Positions 1-5,200 of a DNA stretch of 5,200 bases are shown here, piece by piece. The stretch lies in NCBI GenBank assembly GCA_947472965.1, contig CANJEF010000120.1:1-5200 (forward strand), written 5' to 3'. The notes beneath the pieces were generated by a model. That model did no database searches, was not told the origin of the DNA, and saw nothing but the letters and a program-made list of their open reading frames with translations. Each line of letters opens with the position of its first letter. Position 1 is the first letter of the stretch. Both the position numbers and the translations under genes were made by a program. This stretch comes from Sphingobacteriales bacterium (GTDB lineage: Bacteria; Bacteroidota; Bacteroidia; Chitinophagales; Chitinophagaceae).

Positions 1-64
1 CCCTTAAGATATCTAAACCATAGATCCTGTCCTTCTGATATTCGATTTTTAAAAATCTCGTCAT
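1..64 (-). CDS. Probable membrane acyltransferase, N-terminal fragment (cut by window edge)
   Basis: An ATG at positions 64-62 opens a frame that stays open for 21 codons to the left edge. The peptide ends in RIYGLDILR. A basic N-terminus followed by a 'R-x-Y-G-L-D-x-L-R' stretch just before the first membrane helix is typical of Bacteroidota acyltransferase family 3 (OafA/NodX-like) proteins, integral membrane enzymes that transfer acyl groups to surface sugars or other extracytoplasmic acceptors. Only about 5% of such a protein would be visible, with no catalytic residue, so the family call rests on this short motif. DUF5009/heparan N-acetyltransferase-like membrane proteins, which have a related N-terminal 'SLDxLRG' motif, are the main alternative. 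It lies 67 bp downstream of the GH5-like gene on the same strand and could be cotranscribed or have its own promoter. Confidence 0.5.
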   Translation of the reverse strand, partial: MTRFLKIEYQKDRIYGLDILR

Positions 65-86
65 ATAAACCCTATAAAGGCAATTT

Positions 87-125
87 AAAAAATGAAATTA
101 GCAACTATATAGAACAATCATTTCA
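87..125 (-). terminator. Weak candidate terminator after the GH5-like gene
   Basis: Read on the minus strand, a 6-bp AT-rich inverted repeat (TGAAAT at 125-120, ATTTCA at 98-93) encloses a 21-nt loop and is followed directly by six T residues (92-87). The T-run fits an intrinsic terminator, but the stem is short, nearly GC-free and has a long loop, so it may be chance in AT-rich DNA. If real, it would separate the GH5-like gene from the acyltransferase fragment. Confidence 0.18.
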
Positions 126-131
126 AATATT

Positions 132-1178
132 TTATTTCACGATGTATCTTATAAGCTCAACTTCATCTTTTTTATACGCCTCACCATTTTTCCTAAACAC
201 ATCATGAAACCAGATTGGCGGCTCTGAGCCATCAGGAATTGGTTTGCCCCATTGGTAGATCGTATTACTCTTACCTGCAACCAATCCCCAGTTGATTGCA
301 CCAACATTGTATTTCTTAAAAACAGGAAGACAATTTTGAAATGTGCTGTTCCTCGTTCTGGCCATATATTCAGAACATATGAGCGGTCTTCCAAATTTCA
401 TTTTTTCAAGAATCTCCTTTTCAAGATTTTCAGGTTCATTATAATTATGAAAGGTAATCACATCAGAATTTGCAATAACAAAATCATTGTACGTCTTATC
501 GTCAAACCAGGTTGCAGACGTTATTGGCTGTGATGGTCTGACAAACCAAGCCCACTCGAATGTGCGGCTCAGCAATTCGAGTGAGCTCAATCCATACCCA
601 CTATTTCCTGGCTCATTATATAAGTCCCACATCAAAATTCGACGATCATCCTTGAAGGTTGATAATACATCTTTTACATATGCTTCAAGATATTGCCAGC
701 GAAGGGGATTATCATGAACAGTGATAACAGGACTCCTCACCCATCCACTGTTGTGAATACCTGGTTTGGGATCAGGTTGCTTACCAGGTGCGGCAGTTGG
801 ATTCCAGCAATCATCAAATAGTGTGAAGAGTATTGAAATTTTCTTTTTCGCGGCGATGGCTAAAAATTGATCCATTCTGGATTTGAATCCAGCAGGATCT
901 TGTTGCCATGCCAAGTCGTGCAGATAGACACGCATTACATTCATACCAATGCCAGCAGACCAACTCAGCTCTCGCGAAATTGTTTCAGCATCAAAACTTT
1001 CAGCCTGCCACATTTCAAGTTGATTGATTGCACTGCTTGGAAGGAAATTGGATCCAACCAACCAGGGTTTTGTTGAATACCATTCATTGGCCTGTTGAGT
1101 AGACCAAATTTTCTTTTCCTGGCCATTCGTGATCATAACAACTGATAAAAGGACAAACAAGAATATTGTTTTTTTCAT
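132..1178 (-). CDS. Secreted GH5-like (clan A, TIM-barrel) glycoside hydrolase
   Basis: Predicted retaining glycoside hydrolase of the cellulase (GH5) type, 348 aa from the chosen ATG. Residues 1-19 form a signal peptide (MKKTIFLFVLLSV core, likely cleavage after TNG before QEK), so the enzyme should be periplasmic or secreted. Visible clan A features are NVMRVYL with a conserved Arg near residue 83, WDLYNEP with acid/base Glu189, HNY at 244-246, ICSEYM with nucleophile Glu270, and a Trp near 297 (INWG) expected in the substrate cleft. There is no carbohydrate-binding module and the length fits a single barrel domain. The frame extends upstream to a TTG at 1226, but the ATG at 1178 starts exactly at the signal peptide and follows an A-rich leader, so I prefer it. 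The gap to the GH127 gene is 49 bp, suggesting cotranscription. Relatives are often named cellulase or 1,4-beta-xylanase, but substrate cannot be read here; next to GH127, an arabinose-containing plant glycan is a reasonable guess. Confidence 0.85.
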   Translation of the reverse strand: MKKTIFLFVLLSVVMITNGQEKKIWSTQQANEWYSTKPWLVGSNFLPSSAINQLEMWQAESFDAETISRELSWSAGIGMNVMRVYLHDLAWQQDPAGFKSRMDQFLAIAAKKKISILFTLFDDCWNPTAAPGKQPDPKPGIHNSGWVRSPVITVHDNPLRWQYLEAYVKDVLSTFKDDRRILMWDLYNEPGNSGYGLSSLELLSRTFEWAWFVRPSQPITSATWFDDKTYNDFVIANSDVITFHNYNEPENLEKEILEKMKFGRPLICSEYMARTRNSTFQNCLPVFKKYNVGAINWGLVAGKSNTIYQWGKPIPDGSEPPIWFHDVFRKNGEAYKKDEVELIRYIVK

Positions 1179-1191
1179 TTCTATTTTTTTT
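1179..1191 (-). promoter_or_regulatory. A-rich translation leader that supports the ATG start at 1178
   Basis: On the minus strand the 13 bases before the ATG read as eight A residues, then TAGAA. There is no Shine-Dalgarno sequence. Bacteroidota genes commonly rely on A-rich, unstructured leaders instead, so this supports the internal ATG over the upstream in-frame TTG at 1226. Confidence 0.4.
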
Positions 1192-1227
1192 AGTTGATTT
1201 CCAATGACATGGGTGTTCTTATTCAAG

Positions 1228-3198
1228 TCAATAGTTTATTTTGATATCCTTGAACGAAAGAGGCAGCCAAACCTGCATTTGATTGCTTCCTCTGTTGCAC
1301 CAAGTATAATAAGGAATGGCCCTTACGTGCTGTTTTTCAGTTGTGGCACCAAATCCATCATCAGCTATTTTCAATACTGGCAAATCAGCAACGATGCTGA
1401 TTACCTGCTCATCCAATACATTAAAATTTTCTGTTTTGAATTCAGCATCCAATGAAGAAAGAATATTCCATGCCTTCCCATTGTTGTCGGCTCCTTCAAC
1501 ACAATAAACAATTGGCCCCCTTTGAATGGCTATTCTGTCGTTATTAACTTCAAGTTCATTTCTTGCACTTATTTTATTTATTTCCATTGGAATTTTGAAT
1601 TCAATGGCATCACCGTTTTTCCATTCTCTCTCTGCAACGGCATATCCATTTTCATAGGTGTATTGAAGTACTTTCCCATTTACAAGCATAAGGGGTTTCA
1701 AGCTTGTAGAATCCCTAAAAAAATAAAGGTTACCAGGTGCAGGAACACCCCTCGCCCAGCCTGGAATTCTGAAAGCAATGGAAGTCCGGATGCTTTTTTT
1801 CATTGATAATGTACAATTGATATCACCAGACCAAGGATAATTGGTTTGCATATTAAACTTCATTTGACCCTTTGGCAGATTGAATTCAGTTTGGCTTCCT
1901 ACATAAAGATTTACATAAATTTTATTTTCATTGTACCCATAGATAAAGTCACCAATCGAAGCAATAAGTCGTGCAATGTTGGATGGGCAGCATGCTGTAC
2001 CGAACCATTCTTTTCTTGCATGCTTTCCATTTGATGCCAATGGATTTCCATAAAAAAACCGATCGCCACTCAATGATAAGCCATCTAATGCTCCATTATA
2101 CAGACTTCGTTCCAGAACATCAACATATGTTGCATCGCCAGTAAGATTATTCATTCGTTGGTTCCAAAACACCATTCCAACAGATGCACAGGTTTCACAA
2201 TACGCCTGTTCATTAGGCAAATCGAAGTCCTTTGTGAAGCCTTCATTACTTCCTGCAGAGCCAATGCCGCCTGTGATATACATATTTCTGAAAACTACAT
2301 CTTCCCAAACCGTGTTCATGGCTTTCATATAACCCTGGTCACCAGTATATGCCGCAACATCTGCAGCACCTGTATAGAGATACATTGCACGAACGGCATG
2401 TCCTGTGATTTCTTTTTGATCTTTTACAGGAACAAGGTCTTGCACATAGCCTGTATCTTTCCATTCTGTCCAGGTATACCCCTTTCCCAATCCTTTGCCT
2501 CGTTCAGACAACAACCAATCCGCCAATTTCAAATAACGTTCATTTCTTGTAGCCTTGTACAGTTTAACAAGAGCCAACTCCAGTTCCTGGTGACCGGTTA
2601 CCCAATCTTTTTTAGCAGGACCAAACATGGCATCAAAATGATCAGCCCATCGAATGGCAACATCAAGAAATTTTCTTTTTCCTGTAGCATCGAAATAGGC
2701 CACTGCAGCTTCAATCATATGCCCTCCGCAATAATCTTCATGCATACTCATGTCTTGCCAACGGTTTTGCAATCCCGTCAGAATATAATATGTATTGAGG
2801 TACCCGTCAGGTTGTTGTGCGGCTGCAATTTTGTCAATCCATTCATCAGCTTTTTTTTCAAGCTCTTTGTTCCCATTGGTTTTGATGGCATATGCCATGG
2901 CTTCAAGTGCCTTAAAAACGTCGGAGTCATCATAAAAAACCCCTTCGTGCTTCTCTCCAGCAGCGCGTGCTGCTTTTTCAAAATTTCTTATCCTCCCTGT
3001 TTTTTCTTCCGTCTGATAAATACATGCTTGTAGTGTTTTCGTAGCCACCTTATCAATCTTAGGTTTCCAAAATGCGTCATTGACAACAACGCTGGAAAAG
3101 TTCACTGGATTTATCTTGATATGATTGCCCTGAGCTTGGGAACATAGCGAGAAGATTGAAAAAAATAAAATCAGTAAACAATTGGCATTCATCTTCAT
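1228..3198 (-). CDS. GH127-type beta-L-arabinofuranosidase (DUF1680 family), secreted
   Basis: Predicted exo-acting enzyme removing terminal beta-L-arabinofuranose by a cysteine-nucleophile mechanism. Numbered from the ATG at 3198 (656 aa), family landmarks run in order: DAFWKPKI near 41-48, DSDVFKALEA near 91-100, QQPDGYLNTYY near 128-138, HEDYCGGHMIEAAVAY near 153-168, and a C-terminal beta region ending IPYYTWCNRG. The catalytic set is complete: Glu319 in SNEGF (acid/base), Glu335 and Cys337 in CETCAS, and Cys403-Cys404 in GTACCPSN. In the characterised family member HypBA1, the matching residues bind zinc and the first Cys of the CC pair is the nucleophile; the spacing (Glu +16 to Glu, +18 to Cys) agrees with HypBA1. 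Residues 1-22 are a signal peptide (cleavage likely SQA before QG). An upstream in-frame TTG at 3240 would bury this signal peptide, and an ATG at 3192 is also possible. The length suits GH127; related GH146 enzymes share the motifs and are the chief alternative. It follows the epimerase by 58 bp. Confidence 0.92.
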   Translation of the reverse strand: MKMNANCLLILFFSIFSLCSQAQGNHIKINPVNFSSVVVNDAFWKPKIDKVATKTLQACIYQTEEKTGRIRNFEKAARAAGEKHEGVFYDDSDVFKALEAMAYAIKTNGNKELEKKADEWIDKIAAAQQPDGYLNTYYILTGLQNRWQDMSMHEDYCGGHMIEAAVAYFDATGKRKFLDVAIRWADHFDAMFGPAKKDWVTGHQELELALVKLYKATRNERYLKLADWLLSERGKGLGKGYTWTEWKDTGYVQDLVPVKDQKEITGHAVRAMYLYTGAADVAAYTGDQGYMKAMNTVWEDVVFRNMYITGGIGSAGSNEGFTKDFDLPNEQAYCETCASVGMVFWNQRMNNLTGDATYVDVLERSLYNGALDGLSLSGDRFFYGNPLASNGKHARKEWFGTACCPSNIARLIASIGDFIYGYNENKIYVNLYVGSQTEFNLPKGQMKFNMQTNYPWSGDINCTLSMKKSIRTSIAFRIPGWARGVPAPGNLYFFRDSTSLKPLMLVNGKVLQYTYENGYAVAEREWKNGDAIEFKIPMEINKISARNELEVNNDRIAIQRGPIVYCVEGADNNGKAWNILSSLDAEFKTENFNVLDEQVISIVADLPVLKIADDGFGATTEKQHVRAIPYYTWCNRGSNQMQVWLPLSFKDIKINY

Positions 3199-3256
3199 TG
3201 GGAGGGTATTGAAATTTTTATTGAATTTATTCGGTGTCAATTATCAGAAGGAGTTT

Positions 3257-4309
3257 TCATATTACTTGAAATCCATAGGCATAAGGATCATCATTCGATT
3301 GTATTGAAATTGTATTGTGCCCCACTATTTTTGCCCAGCCTTCAATGGATGGGCGAATAGCTGGCTTTTCATGTAAGGTAAGCTCCTCTTCAATTCTGCC
3401 GATGAACTTGCTTCCTATGATGCTTTCGTGTATAAAGAGGTCCCCCTTACTCAATTTCCCTTGTGCATGCCATTGAGCCATTCTTGCGCTGGTACCGGTT
3501 CCGCAAGGTGAACGATCAATTGCCTTGTCGCCATAAAAAACGGCATTCCTCGCAGTTGATTTTTCATCCAATACTGCACCACACCAAAGTATATGACTGC
3601 ATGAATTGATTGTTGGGTTTTCAGGATGGACAAAACTGTATTTTTCATTGATGTTTTTTCGAAGTTGGCGGGCCCAAGCAATCAATTGATCAGCAGAATG
3701 AAATTCAATTCCCTTGAAATTTTTCTGAACATCAACGATGGCATAGAAGTTTCCGCCATACGCAACATCAATTGTCAATTCACCTAAACCAGGACAATCA
3801 ACCAAGAGATTTGATTGATCCAAGTAGGCTGGCACATTTGTAAGCCTTACAGATTCTACTTTATTCTTATTTAGGGTGTATGAAATTTCAATTAATCCTG
3901 CAGGGGCTTCCATTCGAATTTTCCCTTCGATCTTCGGCTTTACTAATCCAGATTCGATTGCAGCTGTAATTGTACCGATGGTACCATGACCACACATTGG
4001 AAGACAACCACTTGTTTCGATGAATAAAACTGCAAAATCATTTTCAGGGTCATGGGGGGGATATAGAATAGAACCGCTCATCATATCGTGACCACGTGGT
4101 TCAAACATCAATCCTTTTCTTATCCAATCGAATTCCCTCAGAAAATGTTGCCGTTTTTCACTCATGTTATCTCCCGTCAATTCCGGTCCACCCGACACAA
4201 CAAGTCTGACTGGATTGCCACAGGTATGGGCATCTATGCACTGGAAAACATGTCCGTCCAGTTTATGTGAGGTTTCAGTTAACGGCAGAGACAAAGCTTT
4301 AGAAGTCAT
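3257..4309 (-). CDS. 4-hydroxyproline 2-epimerase (proline racemase family)
   Basis: Cofactor-independent amino acid epimerase, 350 aa, the usual length for the family. It would convert trans-4-hydroxy-L-proline to cis-4-hydroxy-D-proline in the cytosol, the first step of bacterial hydroxyproline breakdown toward 2-oxoglutarate. Motifs in order: IDAHTCGNPVR (25-35), FEPRGHDMMSGS (69-80), PMCGHGTIG (104-112) with first catalytic Cys106, and DRSPCGTGTSAR (265-276) with second catalytic Cys269. Both cysteines are present, which argues against trans-3-hydroxyproline dehydratase, where the first is replaced by Thr or Ser. The sequence alone does not cleanly separate 4-hydroxyproline epimerase from proline racemase; DAHTxGxP and PRGH favour the former. 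No signal peptide is seen. The ATG at 4309 is the first in frame and has no Shine-Dalgarno sequence. It is the promoter-proximal gene of the minus-strand group. The usual partners (D-hydroxyproline oxidase, dihydrodipicolinate synthase-like deaminase, aldehyde dehydrogenase) are not in this window. Confidence 0.88.
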   Translation of the reverse strand: MTSKALSLPLTETSHKLDGHVFQCIDAHTCGNPVRLVVSGGPELTGDNMSEKRQHFLREFDWIRKGLMFEPRGHDMMSGSILYPPHDPENDFAVLFIETSGCLPMCGHGTIGTITAAIESGLVKPKIEGKIRMEAPAGLIEISYTLNKNKVESVRLTNVPAYLDQSNLLVDCPGLGELTIDVAYGGNFYAIVDVQKNFKGIEFHSADQLIAWARQLRKNINEKYSFVHPENPTINSCSHILWCGAVLDEKSTARNAVFYGDKAIDRSPCGTGTSARMAQWHAQGKLSKGDLFIHESIIGSKFIGRIEEELTLHEKPAIRPSIEGWAKIVGHNTISIQSNDDPYAYGFQVI

Positions 4310-4412
4310 ATACCCTACAATTTAATGAAAATGAAAGAAAAGGATTTAATTCCTTCAACCAAATCCAAAATATTCATCAAGATGAACGAAATTAGCTGAC
4401 AACATAAGTAAA
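4310..4412. promoter_or_regulatory. Divergent intergenic region between epimerase and sterol desaturase genes
   Basis: These 103 bp separate two start codons facing away from each other, so the promoters for both transcription units are expected here or slightly inside the opposite gene. The region is very AT-rich. I looked for the Bacteroidota promoter pattern (TTTG, then TAnnTTTG) and found TTTG only on the minus strand (for example 4363-4360), with no convincing partner at the right spacing. No exact start site can be assigned. Confidence 0.5.
4340..4355. promoter_or_regulatory. Near-perfect 16-bp palindrome, possible operator
   Basis: The sequence AAGGATTTAATTCCTT has 5-bp arms (AAGGA and TCCTT) and a TTAA centre, with only one non-matching base pair. 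It lies 31 bp upstream of the epimerase start and 57 bp upstream of the divergent gene, a position suited to a dimeric regulator. No family of regulator can be named and no second copy was noticed in the window. AT-rich DNA can give such palindromes by chance. Confidence 0.3.
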
Positions 4413-5200
4413 ATGGAAACATACGGGAAAATATTGCTGATAGCGATGCCAATCTTTCTTCTGCTCGTATTATTGGAGAAATGGTATGGGTGGAGGAAGG
4501 GAGTGGATACTGTGAGGGTCATGGACATGATTTCAAGTCTAACCTCTGGCGTAACGAATGTTACCAAAGATGTGCTGGGATTGAGTGTAGCAATTTTGAG
4601 TTATGGCTGGCTGGTGAAAAATCTTGCCATCACCACGATTGAGAATAAAATTTCTGTTTATGTAATTGCATTCATAGCGTTGGACTTTTCAGGTTACTGG
4701 ATCCACAGGATACAACATACCACCAATGTGTTTTGGAATGCCCATTTGGTGCATCATAGTAGTGAGGAGTTTAATTTGGCCTGTGCATTGAGACAAAGCA
4801 TTTCAGTATTTTTCAAGCTATTTACTTTTTTCTTGATTCCTGCTGCGATATTAGGCGTTCCGGGTGAAGTCATTGCTATTGTAGCGCCACTGCACTTATT
4901 TATTCAGTTTTGGTATCATACACAGCATATCAACAGAATGGGGATTCTTGAGCATGTTATTGTTACCCCATCACACCATAGGGTTCATCATGCCATCAAC
5001 CCAATCTACATCGACAAAAACTATTCGCAGGTCTTTATCATTTGGGATAAGCTGTTTGGAACCTTTGAGGAAGAAAAAGATAATGTTCCTCCCGTTTATG
5101 GTATTACTAGACCTGTAGAGACATGGAATCCAATAAAAATAAATTTCCAACACTTGTCCTTGCTAATCAATGATGCGTGGAGAACAAATAATTTGAGGGA
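4413..5200 (+). CDS. Sterol desaturase / fatty acid hydroxylase family membrane protein, 3' end missing
   Basis: The frame starts at the ATG at 4413 and stays open for 262 codons to the right edge. It is a predicted integral membrane di-iron oxygenase: hydrophobic segments lie near residues 7-21, 54-68, 81-91 and 130-165, and the iron-binding histidine clusters are HRIQH (98-102), HLVHH (111-115), YHTQH (168-172) and HHRVHH (188-193). The following NYSQVFIIWDKLFGTF (203-218) is a characteristic family stretch. Relatives hydroxylate or desaturate lipids; in Bacteroidota, sphingolipids, fatty acids or ether lipids (alkylglycerol monooxygenase type) are possible substrates, but none can be chosen here. 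Many relatives in this phylum have a longer C-terminal membrane region, which would lie beyond the window. The start is preceded by AGTAAA with no Shine-Dalgarno motif. The gene diverges from the sugar/hydroxyproline group and has no evident functional link with it. Confidence 0.88.
   Translation, partial: METYGKILLIAMPIFLLLVLLEKWYGWRKGVDTVRVMDMISSLTSGVTNVTKDVLGLSVAILSYGWLVKNLAITTIENKISVYVIAFIALDFSGYWIHRIQHTTNVFWNAHLVHHSSEEFNLACALRQSISVFFKLFTFFLIPAAILGVPGEVIAIVAPLHLFIQFWYHTQHINRMGILEHVIVTPSHHRVHHAINPIYIDKNYSQVFIIWDKLFGTFEEEKDNVPPVYGITRPVETWNPIKINFQHLSLLINDAWRTNNLR

Noticed and set aside
44..57. Perfect 14-bp palindrome GATTTTTAAAAATC
   Set aside because: It falls inside the first codons of the probable acyltransferase and is composed almost only of A and T, so it is likely chance and not a terminator or operator.
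387..395. A second Asn-Glu-Pro motif in the GH5-like protein (HNYNEPEN)
   Set aside because: The catalytic acid/base is the Glu in WDLYNEP; the second NEP follows the conserved HNY position of the barrel and is probably coincidental. The coordinates given are approximate; the Glu is residue 248 of the chosen protein.
1179..1226. TTG-initiated 16-codon extension of the GH5-like gene
   Set aside because: The ATG at 1178 begins directly at the signal peptide and has an A-rich leader; the extension would put the hydrophobic core too far from the N-terminus.
2158..3033. Long open frame on the plus strand (291 codons) opposite the GH127 gene
   Set aside because: It is rich in Cys, Phe, Ser and Ile with no recognisable domain, and lies wholly antisense to a strongly conserved coding region. 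It is a shadow of that gene.
3127..3144. Possible lipoprotein cysteine in the GH127 signal peptide (FSLCSQAQ)
   Set aside because: The residue just before the Cys is Leu, whereas a lipobox needs Gly, Ala or Ser there. A signal peptidase I site after SQA is more likely.
3199..3240. TTG-initiated N-terminal extension of GH127 (14 codons upstream)
   Set aside because: It would place polar residues before a clear signal peptide that starts at the ATG at 3198. The TTGACA at 3240-3235 also resembles a sigma-70 -35 box, but Bacteroidota promoters use a different pattern, so neither reading is supported.
4355..4567. Minus-strand open frame of 70 codons overlapping the start of the sterol desaturase gene
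   Set aside because: It is antisense to a gene with clear family motifs, has no recognisable domain and is not needed to explain any sequence.
4971..5153. Minus-strand open frame of 60 codons within the sterol desaturase gene
   Set aside because: It is a shadow of conserved histidine-box coding sequence and has no domain of its own.

Overview
The window looks like chromosomal DNA from a member of the Bacteroidota, perhaps a Chitinophagaceae-like environmental bacterium. This is inferred from the AT-rich composition, A-rich leaders without Shine-Dalgarno sequences, the style of the secreted glycoside hydrolases, and protein motifs typical of that phylum. The genus cannot be fixed from the sequence alone.

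Layout: four genes run leftward on the minus strand, and one runs rightward on the plus strand, diverging from them across a 103-bp gap. Read in the direction of minus-strand transcription, the order is: (1) a cytosolic 4-hydroxyproline 2-epimerase / proline racemase family enzyme (4309 to 3257); (2) a secreted GH127-type beta-L-arabinofuranosidase (about 3198 to 1228); (3) a secreted GH5-like (clan A) glycoside hydrolase (about 1178 to 132); (4) the first 21 codons of a probable membrane acyltransferase (64 to 1, cut by the window edge). The gaps between them are short (58, 49 and 67 bp), so the first three probably form one transcription unit; inclusion of the fourth is uncertain. On the plus strand, a sterol desaturase / fatty acid hydroxylase family membrane protein starts at 4413 and runs off the right edge.

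How they may work together: plant hydroxyproline-rich glycoproteins (extensins) carry short beta-L-arabinofuranose chains on 4-hydroxyproline. The founding GH127 enzyme, HypBA1, releases beta-L-arabinose from such chains, and the epimerase family opens the catabolic route for trans-4-hydroxy-L-proline. Side by side, these genes suggest a small locus that uses both sugar and amino acid of hydroxyproline-linked arabinosides. This is the most interesting reading of the window, but it is an inference: no transporter, SusC/SusD pair, peptidase, or later hydroxyproline-pathway gene is visible. I saw no tRNA, rRNA, CRISPR array, insertion sequence or other mobile element.
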